Shown here in pieces: positions 8,963 to 16,627 of a stretch of DNA of 64,000 nt. The stretch covers positions 62,001-126,000 of the forward strand of contig NZ_JAJSOH010000020.1 of NCBI RefSeq assembly GCF_021277265.1, given 5' to 3'. Positions within the stretch are counted from its first letter, which is position 1, and every line of letters begins with the position of its first letter. Both the position numbers and the translations under genes were made by a program. Source of the stretch: Kineosporia rhizophila (GTDB taxonomy: Bacteria > Actinomycetota > Actinomycetes > Actinomycetales > Kineosporiaceae). Under the pieces are notes generated by a model. It did not search any database. It worked only from the letters and a program-made list of their open reading frames with translations, and was not told the DNA's origin.

Positions 8963-9041
8963 GACACGGGGTGCCCCGCAATCGGTGGCTGAGATGAAAC
9001 CCGTTGAACCTGATCTAGTTCGTACTAGCGAAGGGATGTCT
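8963..9041 (+). promoter_or_regulatory. TPP riboswitch (thi box) controlling thiM-thiE-thiD/tenA
   Basis: The conserved thi-box blocks are in order: ACACGGGGTGCCCC (8964-8977), GGCTGAGATGA (8987-8997), ACCCGTTGAACCTGATCT (8999-9015, approximate) and GTACTAGCGAAGGGA (about 9022-9036). These are the pyrimidine- and pyrophosphate-binding helices of the TPP aptamer. The final AAGGGA (9031-9036) is also the Shine-Dalgarno of thiM (ATG 9046, spacing nine). Ligand binding should therefore hide the ribosome site directly, meaning translational control without a separate expression platform. Confidence 0.93.
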
Positions 9042-9045
9042 GCGG

Positions 9046-9867
9046 ATGCCGGATTTTGCCGTGCCCGTGAACACCGTTGTCGTGCCGAGTTCCGTCGAGT
9101 TGCTGGCCCGGGTCAGGCAGCACTCGCCGCTGGTCCAGTGCATCACCAACGACGTCGTGGTCAACTTCACCGCGAACGTCCTCCTGGCGGTCGGGGCCGC
9201 TCCGGCGATGGTCGACATCCCCGAGGAATCGGGTATTTTCGCGCAGGTCGCCGGAGGGCTGCTGATCAATCTCGGCACCCCGCACGCCGGGCGCAGGGCC
9301 GCGATGGAGGTGGCGGCGCAGGCCGCCGCCACCGCCGGAACTGCGTGGGTGCTCGATCCGGTGGCGATCGGCGCGCTGCCCGTGCGCACGGCGCTGGCCC
9401 ACCAGTTGCGCGAGCTGCGCCCGACGATCGTGCGGGGCAACGCCTCGGAGATTCTCGCTCTGGCGGGAACCGGGACGGGTGGACGAGGGGTGGACGCCAC
9501 CGCGACGGTCGACGCGGCCGAGGTCGCGGCCGCTGAGATCGCCTCCGGCACAGGGGGAGTGGTGGCGGTCTCGGGCGCCGTCGACCTGATCACCGACGGC
9601 ACTCGTACCGTGCGCCTGGCCAACGGCCACGAACTGCTCACGAAGGTCACCGGCGGCGGTTGTGCGCTGGGCGCCGTGATGGCCGCCTTCGCCGCGGTCG
9701 AGACCGACCGCTTGGCCGCCACCACCGCCGCGGTGCTGGTGTACACGGTGGCCGCGCAGAAGGCGGCCGAGGTGGCGGCCGGTCCGGGGTCGTTCGCGGT
9801 CGCCTTCCTGGACGCCCTGGCCTCGGTCGACGGTGACGACCTCGAGCGCCTGGCCCGGGTGTCGTGA
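9046..9867 (+). CDS. thiM: Hydroxyethylthiazole kinase
   Basis: 273 residues. The enzyme phosphorylates 4-methyl-5-(2-hydroxyethyl)thiazole with ATP for thiamin salvage in the cytoplasm. Visible signatures are SPLVQCITNDVVVNFTANVLLAVGAAPAM, WVLDPVAIGAL, TIVRGNASEILALAG and the anion-hole/active-site loop KVTGGGCALGAVMAAF with the conserved Cys. Length is typical for ThiM. ATG 9046 is preceded by AAGGGA, which is part of the TPP riboswitch. The stop overlaps the thiE GTG. Confidence 0.95.
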   Translation: MPDFAVPVNTVVVPSSVELLARVRQHSPLVQCITNDVVVNFTANVLLAVGAAPAMVDIPEESGIFAQVAGGLLINLGTPHAGRRAAMEVAAQAAATAGTAWVLDPVAIGALPVRTALAHQLRELRPTIVRGNASEILALAGTGTGGRGVDATATVDAAEVAAAEIASGTGGVVAVSGAVDLITDGTRTVRLANGHELLTKVTGGGCALGAVMAAFAAVETDRLAATTAAVLVYTVAAQKAAEVAAGPGSFAVAFLDALASVDGDDLERLARVS

Positions 9868-10529
9868 CCGGCCTCGGTCTCCAGCTCGGTCTCCACCTCG
9901 GTCTCTACCTGGTCACCGATTCCGGGCTGGCCGAGCGGGCCGGGCACACGCTGCCCGACCTGGTCGCGGCGGCCGTGGCGGGCGGTGTGACCACCGTGCA
10001 GGTGCGCGAGAAAGAGCGTCCTGCGGGCGATTTCCTGCGTACGGTGATGGAGGTCGGCGAAGTCGTCCCGGAGGGCGTCACGCTGCTGGTCAACGACCGG
10101 GTCGACGTGTACCTGGCCGCCCGGGAGCAGGGGGCGCCGGTCGCCGGGGTCCACGTGGGCCAGGAGGACCTGCCCGCTGTTCTGGTCCGGCAGCTGATCG
10201 GCCCGCAGGCGGTGCTCGGGCTCAGCGCCGCGCACCCGGAACAGCTGGCGGCGGCAGCAGCCAGCCCGGCGCGGGTCGACTACGTAGGTATCGGGGTGCT
10301 GCGCGCCACCGACACCAAGCCCGACGCGCCCGCGCCCCTGGGGATCGAAGGCATGCGCGAGCGCGCGGCCCGTTCGGCCCTGCCGGCGGTGGCGATCGGC
10401 GGGATCAAGGTTCAGGATGCGGCAGCCCTGGCCGGCAGCGCACTGTCCGGGGTGGCGGTGGTCAGCGGAATCTGCGCGGCCGCCGATCCCCGCGCGGCGG
10501 CTGCCGCCTACGCGGAGGTGTGGAAATGA
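9864..10529 (+). CDS. thiE: Thiamin-phosphate synthase
   Basis: 221 residues, a TIM barrel joining HMP-PP and thiazole-phosphate to give thiamin phosphate. Signatures are LYLVTDSGLAERAG, TTVQVREKERPAGDFL, LLVNDRVDVYLAA, GVHVGQEDLPAV, LGLSAAHPEQLAAA, and the phosphate-binding VAIGGIKVQDA and VAVVSGICAA. The segment YVGIGVLRATDTKPDA replaces the more usual GP-x-F-x-T-x-TK, a modest variation seen in some actinobacteria. It starts at GTG 9864 overlapping the thiM stop and ends overlapping the thiD ATG (ATGA), so the operon is fully coupled. Confidence 0.94.
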   Translation: MTGLGLQLGLHLGLYLVTDSGLAERAGHTLPDLVAAAVAGGVTTVQVREKERPAGDFLRTVMEVGEVVPEGVTLLVNDRVDVYLAAREQGAPVAGVHVGQEDLPAVLVRQLIGPQAVLGLSAAHPEQLAAAAASPARVDYVGIGVLRATDTKPDAPAPLGIEGMRERAARSALPAVAIGGIKVQDAAALAGSALSGVAVVSGICAAADPRAAAAAYAEVWK

Positions 10530-11977
10530 TTCCCCGAGTTCTCTCGATCGCCGGCACCGACCCCACGGGTGGGGCCGGCGTCCAGGCCGACCTGAAGAGC
10601 ATCGCGGCCAACGGCGGCTACGGCATGGCCGTGGTCACCGCGCTGGTCGCGCAGAACACCCGGGGCGTGCGATCGGTGCACACCCCGCCGGTGAGCTTCC
10701 TGCGCGAGCAGCTGGAGGCGGTCAGCGACGACGTGGAGATCGACGCGGTCAAGATCGGCATGCTCGGTGAGGAGGCAGTGATCGGTGAGGTGACCGCGTG
10801 GCTGGACCACGTGCGTCCGTCGGTCGTGGTTCTCGATCCGGTGATGGTGGCCACCAGCGGCGACCGCCTGCTCGGCGCCGGCGCCGAGCAGGCCCTGCGC
10901 GAGATGCTGCCGCTGGCCGGGCTGGTCACCCCGAACGTGCCCGAGCTGGCCGTGCTCTCCGGAGCCGAGGTGGCTCAGGAGTGGGACGAGGTGGTCCGGC
11001 AGGCGCTGGCGGTCTCCGAACGGTGGGGCGTGCGGGTGCTGGCCAAGGGCGGGCACCTGAACGGCGACGTGGTCAGCGACGCCCTGGTCGACGCCGGCGC
11101 CACCGTGCCGGTGCGAAGGCTGGACGCGGCCCGGGTGCGCACGCAGGCCACCCACGGCACCGGCTGCTCACTGTCCTCGGCGGTGGCCACCTGGCAGGCG
11201 GCCACCGGAGACTGGTTCACCAGCATCGATCGTTCCAAGCGCTGGCTCACCGAGAGCCTGCGGCACGGTGAGGCGCTGGCGGTGGGGCAGGGGCACGGGC
11301 CGGTGAGTCACTTCGCCGGGCTGTGGGAACGCGGGGGCCTCAGCACCAGCATCACCGGCGAGTGGTGGGCCCGCACCGCCGAGCTGCGCCGGGCCACCGA
11401 CACCGACCCGTTCCTGACCGGGCTGGCCGACGGCAGCCTGTCGCGTGAGGCGTTCGCGTTCTACCTGGCCCAGGACGCGCTCTACCTCGAGGGCTACGCC
11501 TCGGTGCTGTTCCGTCTGGCCCAGCTCACCGGCGATCCGGGCGAGCGGGCGTTCTGGGCGGCCGGGGCCAGCACCTGCCTGACCGTCGAGACGCAGCTGC
11601 ACCGCACCTGGTCGGCCGACGGTGAGGTCGAGGTCGCGCCGGGCACGCAGGAGTACCTGTCGCATCTTCGCCAGGCCGTCGAGCAGGGGTACGAGCAGGG
11701 CGTGGCCGCGGTGCTGCCCTGCTACTGGATGTATGCCGACGTGGGGGCCCGCCTGGCCCCGGCACCGGAGACCAACCCGTACCACGAGTGGATCGCCACC
11801 TACGCCGACCCGCTGTTCGTGCAGTCGGCCGAGCGGGCCCGGGCGATCACCGAGCGGGTGGCCGAGGCGGCCGCACCGCAAGTGCAGGAGAGCATGTGGC
11901 AGGCGTTCGAGAAGTCGGCCAGACTGGAGCGGGACTTCTTCGCCGCACCCCTGGTCCCGGTCCTGAACCCGGCTTGA
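10526..11977 (+). CDS. thiD: ThiD-TenA fusion: HMP(-P) kinase / thiaminase II
   Basis: 483 residues in two domains. Residues ~1-262 are the HMP/HMP-P kinase: SIAGTDPTGGAGVQADLKS, VKIGMLGEE, VVLDPVMVATSGDRLL, LVTPNVPELAVLSG and the catalytic THGTGCSLSSAVA. Residues ~270-483 are TenA (aminopyrimidine aminohydrolase): GEWWARTAELRRATDTDPFLTGLADGSL, FYLAQDALYL, the nucleophile region VLPCYWMYADVG and NPYHEWIATYA. TenA regenerates HMP from degraded thiamin, and the kinase domain then pyrophosphorylates it, so the fusion channels salvage. ATG 10526 follows GGAGGTG and overlaps the thiE stop. Confidence 0.94.
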   Translation: MIPRVLSIAGTDPTGGAGVQADLKSIAANGGYGMAVVTALVAQNTRGVRSVHTPPVSFLREQLEAVSDDVEIDAVKIGMLGEEAVIGEVTAWLDHVRPSVVVLDPVMVATSGDRLLGAGAEQALREMLPLAGLVTPNVPELAVLSGAEVAQEWDEVVRQALAVSERWGVRVLAKGGHLNGDVVSDALVDAGATVPVRRLDAARVRTQATHGTGCSLSSAVATWQAATGDWFTSIDRSKRWLTESLRHGEALAVGQGHGPVSHFAGLWERGGLSTSITGEWWARTAELRRATDTDPFLTGLADGSLSREAFAFYLAQDALYLEGYASVLFRLAQLTGDPGERAFWAAGASTCLTVETQLHRTWSADGEVEVAPGTQEYLSHLRQAVEQGYEQGVAAVLPCYWMYADVGARLAPAPETNPYHEWIATYADPLFVQSAERARAITERVAEAAAPQVQESMWQAFEKSARLERDFFAAPLVPVLNPA

Positions 11978-12012
11978 CGGAGGTCTGACATGCGTCATCG
12001 GCACCCGGTCTA

Positions 12013-12037
12013 GCGACGGCCCCGTCCGGGGCGTCGC
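12013..12037 (+). terminator. GC-rich hairpin after the thiamin operon
   Basis: GCGAC-G-GCCCC (12013-12023) can pair with GGGGC-GTCGC (12028-12037) across a GTCC loop, with one bulged G. It starts 35 bases after the thiD/tenA stop. There is no T-tract, as is common in high-GC actinobacteria. Confidence 0.5.
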
Positions 12038-12057
12038 GGAACCGGAAGGTGACCGCC

Positions 12058-12369
12058 ATGAGCAGGACCGACAAGACCAGGCCGGCGTGGGTGCGTCTGG
12101 CCGACTCACCCATGCACACCTGCGTGCCGCACCACGACCACCGCTTCGGCCCGTGCACCCTGCCCGACGAGGTGAGCGCCAAGAGCCTGAGGGCAACCCA
12201 CGGCTGCCGCTGGCGACTCAGTGAGCAGTTCGCGCCCTACCGGCTGGACCGGGGTGGCCAGGAGTGGAACCGCTACCGGCGCCAGGACCGGCTGCGCAGT
12301 CGCCATCAGGCTCGCCGGCTCCTGCGCCGGATCGTGGTCGGTGAGCTGCGCGCCGAAGTGCGCCTGTAG
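12058..12369 (+). CDS. Small hypothetical protein rich in His/Cys and Arg
   Basis: 103 residues from ATG 12058, chosen over GTG 12049 because GGAAGG (12044-12049) gives an eight-base spacing. The middle contains a compact His/Cys run, MHTCVPHHDHRFGPC, and a later THGCRW, arranged as possible metal ligands. The C-terminal half is strongly basic (RYRRQDRLRSRHQARRLLRR). The family is not recognised. It stands alone between the thiamin operon and the PBP gene, with a hairpin on each side. Confidence 0.5.
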   Translation: MSRTDKTRPAWVRLADSPMHTCVPHHDHRFGPCTLPDEVSAKSLRATHGCRWRLSEQFAPYRLDRGGQEWNRYRRQDRLRSRHQARRLLRRIVVGELRAEVRL

Positions 12370-12480
12370 GAAGTAATTCCCAGGACGGGACCGGACCCGC
12401 GGACGAATGCGGTGCAAACGGTCGGGTCGTCGCGAACCTCGCGATGATCATGATCCTGACAAGCCGCTCGCCGAGGCGGT

Positions 12481-12504
12481 CCGGACCGGCTCACCCCGGT
12501 CCGG
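12481..12504. terminator. Inverted repeat between small ORF and PBP gene
   Basis: CCGGACCGG (12481-12489) and CCGGTCCGG (12496-12504) form a perfect nine-base stem over a six-base loop. It lies in the 230-base gap before the PBP gene and could end transcription of the small upstream gene or be a regulatory structure of the PBP leader. Confidence 0.4.
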
Positions 12505-12599
12505 ATCCGGCCTCGTCGGCGTGCGAACGACTTTCGAGAACCGGGCGCGCCACGCCCGCCGATCGGGTGATGTGGCGCCTGCCGGTTTAACCTTGGGTC

Positions 12600-15104
12600 A
12601 TGTCGCCGGCACCCTCTCCGCGAAACGTCCTGGGTCTGCTCGGCGCCTTCGTGGTGACCAGCCTGGTGGCCGGCGTCCTCGCGGCCGGCCTGGCGGTCCC
12701 CGCGATCGGCGCGTCCGGCCTGGCCGCCACCAGCGCGATCGACGCGTTCAACGAGCTGCCCAGCGAACTGGAGCAGTCGCAGATGGCGGCCAACACCCGG
12801 GTGCTGGCGGCCGACGGCTCGCTGCTGGCCACGTTCTACGACGAGAACCGGGAACTGGTCGGCATCAAGCAGGTCTCGCCGTTCATGCAGACCGCGATCG
12901 TGGCGATCGAGGACGAGCGGTTCTACGAGCACGGCGGGGTCGACCCCAAGGGCCTGATCCGGGCGCTGGTGGTGAACGAGATCAGCGGCGGCGTCTCGCA
13001 GGGCGCCTCGACGCTGACCCAGCAGCTGGTCAAGAACATGCTCAAGCAGGCCGCCTACCTCAAGGGCGACATGGAGGCCTACGACGCGGCGCAGGAGCAG
13101 ACCAACCAGCGCAAGATGCGGGAGATCCGGCTGGCCTCCGCGCTCGAGAAGAAGATGACCAAGAAGGAGATCCTCGAGGCGTACCTGAACATCGCCTGGT
13201 TCGGCGGGCAGATCAACGGGATCCAGGCGGCCTCGAAGTACTACTTCAACACCACCGCGGCCAAGCTCACGCTGCCGCAGGCGGCCACCCTGGCGGGCAT
13301 GGTGCAGTCGCCGCCGCAGTTCAACATCGCGGTCAAGAAACGCCAGAAAGACGCTCTGGAGCGGCGCAACACGGTGCTGGACAAGATGTACCAGCAGGGC
13401 ATGATCGACACCGAGACGCACGCGAAGGCGGTGGCGACCAAGCTCAAGGCCGACATCACGCCGACCTACCAGGGCTGCGCCAACTCGGGGATCCGGGCCT
13501 ACTACTGCGACTACGTGTTCAACCTGCTCACTAAGAGCCCCGACTTCGCGTTCCTGGGCAAGACCGAGGAACAGCGGGCGATGGCGATCAAGCGGGGCGG
13601 CTACACGATCAAGACCCACCTCGACCCGAAGATCCTCAAGACCGCGTGGAAGGCGTCGATCGACGCGATCCCCCCGAAGGACGACAGCCGGGTCGCCACC
13701 GCCACGGTCACCGTGGAGCCGGGCAGCGGCAAGGTCCTGTCGATGATCCAGAACAAGTACTACAACCCCGGCAAGGGCCGGCAGAACACCACGATCAACT
13801 ACTCCACCGACTTCAACTACGGCGGTTCCTCGGGCTTCCAGACCGGGTCGACGTTCAAGCCGGTGGTGCTGGCGGCCTGGCTGAAGGAGGGCAAGTCGCT
13901 GAACGCCAGCATCAGCGGGGCAGCCCCCTACGTGGCGGCCAACAGCAGCTTCAAGACGTGTGCGGACACCCCGCTGGTCGGTACCTGGACGGTGTACAAC
14001 GCCAGCGACGGTGAGGGCGGCGGCAGCATGACGGTGATGAACGCGACCGCGCAGTCGGTCAACACCGCCTACGCCCGGATGGAACAGCAGCTCAACCTGT
14101 GCGACGTGGCCGACACCGCCGAGGAGCTGGGCATGCACCAGGCCCAGACCACCCGCGACCCGTGCATCACCGGCAACCTCGGCTCGGACGTGAAGAACCC
14201 GAAGACGACCACGAAGATCCCCGGCTGTGTGCCCTCGGTGGTGCTCGGGGTGGCCAGTCAGTCGCCGCTGACCATGGCCAACGCCTACGCCACGTTCGCC
14301 TCGGGCGGGATCTACTGCAAGCCGGTGGTGATCGCCTCGATCACCGACCGCAACGGCAAGAAGCTCGCGGTCCCGCAGCCCGAGTGCAAGCGCACCATGC
14401 AGGCCAAGGTGGCCAACACCGTCACCCTGGGCCTGAGCAAGGTGTTCACCGGCGGCACGGCCAGTTCCACCGGGCCGCTGGAGAGCGGCCAGCCGGCCTC
14501 GGGCAAGACCGGGACCACGAACAACTCGCAGGACAGCTGGTTCGTCGGCTACACCCCGCAGCTGGCCACCGCGGTCTGGGTCGGCCCGGAGACGGTCAAG
14601 GGCAAGCGCAAGGAGATGCGCCGGATCTACATCAACGGCGACTACCACTACAACGTGTACGGCGGCACCATCGCGGCACCGATCTGGAAAGAGATCATGA
14701 CGGCCGCGCTCAAGGGCAAGAAGATCAAGGAGTTCCCGAAGGCCGACGCCAAGCTCACCCAGGTGCCCACCGCCGACGTGCCGTGGGTGGTCGGGATGAG
14801 CCCGGACGAGGCCCGGGACCGCCTGGAGGACGCGGGCTTCGGGGTCAGTCAGGGCTCGGAGCTGGAGACCTCCGACCAGCCGGCCGGCACGGTGGCCCGG
14901 ATGGATCCCTCGGGCCGGGCCAGCGTCGGCTCGACGATCACCATCTACATCAGCGCGGGGCCCAACACCGGCGGCAACGACGAGGAGGACGGCGAGGACG
15001 GCGGGGACGGGGGCGATCAGGACGAGGACGAGGACGGCGGTCAGGACGAGGGCGACGGGGGAGGCGGCAACGACAACGCCCGGAACGCCGACGACGAGAG
15101 GTGA
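12600..15104 (+). CDS. Bifunctional penicillin-binding protein, class A, with PASTA domain
   Basis: 834 residues; polymerises and cross-links peptidoglycan at the outer face of the membrane. One N-terminal membrane anchor (about residues 12-37) is followed by a GT51 domain with IEDERFYEHGGVDPKGLIRAL and ASTLTQQLVKNML. The transpeptidase domain has the SxxK motif in TGSTFKPVVLA (~416), SVN (~486) and KTGTTNNSQDSWFVGY (~635). One PASTA repeat follows (PWVVGMSPDEARDRLEDAGF, ~729-790). The last ~40 residues are a Gly/Asp/Glu-rich disordered tail. All catalytic motifs are intact. It is PonA-like by domain order, and no partner division genes are adjacent. Confidence 0.95.
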   Translation: MSPAPSPRNVLGLLGAFVVTSLVAGVLAAGLAVPAIGASGLAATSAIDAFNELPSELEQSQMAANTRVLAADGSLLATFYDENRELVGIKQVSPFMQTAIVAIEDERFYEHGGVDPKGLIRALVVNEISGGVSQGASTLTQQLVKNMLKQAAYLKGDMEAYDAAQEQTNQRKMREIRLASALEKKMTKKEILEAYLNIAWFGGQINGIQAASKYYFNTTAAKLTLPQAATLAGMVQSPPQFNIAVKKRQKDALERRNTVLDKMYQQGMIDTETHAKAVATKLKADITPTYQGCANSGIRAYYCDYVFNLLTKSPDFAFLGKTEEQRAMAIKRGGYTIKTHLDPKILKTAWKASIDAIPPKDDSRVATATVTVEPGSGKVLSMIQNKYYNPGKGRQNTTINYSTDFNYGGSSGFQTGSTFKPVVLAAWLKEGKSLNASISGAAPYVAANSSFKTCADTPLVGTWTVYNASDGEGGGSMTVMNATAQSVNTAYARMEQQLNLCDVADTAEELGMHQAQTTRDPCITGNLGSDVKNPKTTTKIPGCVPSVVLGVASQSPLTMANAYATFASGGIYCKPVVIASITDRNGKKLAVPQPECKRTMQAKVANTVTLGLSKVFTGGTASSTGPLESGQPASGKTGTTNNSQDSWFVGYTPQLATAVWVGPETVKGKRKEMRRIYINGDYHYNVYGGTIAAPIWKEIMTAALKGKKIKEFPKADAKLTQVPTADVPWVVGMSPDEARDRLEDAGFGVSQGSELETSDQPAGTVARMDPSGRASVGSTITIYISAGPNTGGNDEEDGEDGGDGGDQDEDEDGGQDEGDGGGGNDNARNADDER

Positions 15105-15176
15105 CCGGCGCGGGTGAACCGCGCTGGACCGTGCTCGACCGGGCCTTGTCGTCCCGGCTGATCGCCGCATACGGTC

Positions 15177-16610
15177 GTGATCATGGTGGGGGATGCGCGG
15201 GACGAACGATTTCCACGAAGAGTGCTCAGACCGGCCCCAGAACCGGCGGGACCCGTGCCGCCGGGCGCGATTGCCGAGGCTCTGGGGGTGTCGGCATCGT
15301 TGGTGACCAGCGAAGCAGCCGAGGAAATGCGGGTTGCCTACCACCGGCGTCCTCTGGTTGGTCCCGACCGTGTGGCCGCACTCGCGCTGGCGAGCACCGC
15401 GATCGGCTCGTCGTGGCCGGGGTCGTACCCGACTCGGACCGAGCACGTCGGAAAACTGCGCATCCAGCAGTTGTTCCGACAGACCTACGGCGCCCACCTC
15501 GCCGAATTGCCGGCGATACTGCCGGAGCCGGGAGACGACCTTCGCTGGGTGGCCCGGGCCGACGCCGAACGTGGCTATCTGTTCGTCAGTAACCAGCGCG
15601 GACCACGGGACGTTCAGTTCGAGGTGCAGTTCGCTGAGCGCCGCATCGCGCTCCCTGCTGTGAAAATCCGCTCCCGCAGCTGTTTCGCCTGGCCGCTGCG
15701 CCAGCGCTTCAACGACATCCCGGCCCTCACGGTCACGGCCCAGCCGATCACCGAACTCGAGGTCGCCGACGAGACCTACGTCCTGTTCGCGGCCACGCCC
15801 GGCATCGACGTCGAACTGTTCGTCGAAGGTGTCGATGCCGACTGGGTGCTGCACGCTGACGTGGAGCCGGCCGAAGGCGGCCTGATCGTGCGACCGCAGC
15901 GCGAACCCGGTCAGAACTGCGAGATCTGGATCGGTATGACGACGCTGGTCTTCCTGGACGAGGCCACGGCCGAGGCCGTCCGGAAGGGAGAGGTGGCCGG
16001 CCGGGAAAGGCTGGTGGTCTGGGCCGGGGACGGCTGGTTCGACGGCGGTTTCCACGCCGTCGTTTCCGAGCGGGATCGTCCTCTGGACGTGTTCCCGGCG
16101 CTCGCCCAAGGAGTGACGCACGAGGGCGAGGGTTCGGTTTTCACCCGCTACCGCGTGCCTGGTGGCGATGTCGTTCACCCGTTGGCGATTCCGGTCTTTC
16201 CCGCGGCGGTTCCGGCCCCGGTGCGCAGAAACGACTTGCAGAAACAGTTCTCGGCCCCTCGCGACGAGGACTTCGAGATTCTGGAAGCCGTTTCGGTACC
16301 GATTCCGCCCGGACTGCTGGAACGCGCCGGACCGTTGATGCTGCGGCTCGCCTGGACCGGAGACGTTCTGAGGCTCTACGCGGGGCCCGAGCTGATCGCC
16401 GAGCAGTTCTGGTCCGGCCTCGAACTGGAGATCGACCTTGCTCCGTTCAGTCGCCGGATACTCGCCGAAGGCCTGTGGCTGAAGGCTTTTGCCTGGGGGC
16501 CGGACTCGGAGGTGTTCGTCGATCCTCGGGTACGCCCGCGAACCACGACCCCGCTGCTGACCGTGCACGAGGCGTCTCTGATCGAGATCCGGACACGAGA
16601 GATGCGCTGA
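15177..16610 (+). CDS. GH35-like beta-galactosidase, catalytic half missing
   Basis: 477 residues from GTG 15177 (ATG 15183 is also possible). Residues ~95 onward resemble the region after the TIM barrel in GH35 beta-galactosidases: GKLRIQQLFRQTYGAHLAELP, ERGYLFVSNQRGPRDVQFEV, FAWPLRQRF, LTVTAQPITELE, YVLFAATPGIDVELFVEGV and VAGRERLVVWAGDGWFDGG. The N-terminal catalytic barrel with its two Glu residues is absent, and the first ~90 residues match nothing I know. It is either a truncated remnant or a stand-alone carbohydrate-binding protein. A stop codon and the PBP gene lie directly upstream, so the missing half is not encoded nearby. Family assignment is moderate. Confidence 0.55.
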   Translation: MIMVGDARDERFPRRVLRPAPEPAGPVPPGAIAEALGVSASLVTSEAAEEMRVAYHRRPLVGPDRVAALALASTAIGSSWPGSYPTRTEHVGKLRIQQLFRQTYGAHLAELPAILPEPGDDLRWVARADAERGYLFVSNQRGPRDVQFEVQFAERRIALPAVKIRSRSCFAWPLRQRFNDIPALTVTAQPITELEVADETYVLFAATPGIDVELFVEGVDADWVLHADVEPAEGGLIVRPQREPGQNCEIWIGMTTLVFLDEATAEAVRKGEVAGRERLVVWAGDGWFDGGFHAVVSERDRPLDVFPALAQGVTHEGEGSVFTRYRVPGGDVVHPLAIPVFPAAVPAPVRRNDLQKQFSAPRDEDFEILEAVSVPIPPGLLERAGPLMLRLAWTGDVLRLYAGPELIAEQFWSGLELEIDLAPFSRRILAEGLWLKAFAWGPDSEVFVDPRVRPRTTTPLLTVHEASLIEIRTREMR

Positions 16611-16627
16611 ACCGGGCGACAGCGAAC

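Noticed and set aside
8691..8981. N-terminal extension of the acyltransferase into the TPP riboswitch
   Set aside because: The extra ~97 residues are Arg/Pro/Gly-rich, lack conservation cues and would overlap the aptamer; ATG 8690 is a better start.
12306..16568. Very long antisense open frame (about 1,420 codons) across the PBP and GH35-like genes
   Set aside because: It is the antisense of clear coding sequence, is Arg/Gly/His/Val-rich without any motif, and has no ribosome site. Long shadow frames are normal at this G+C content.
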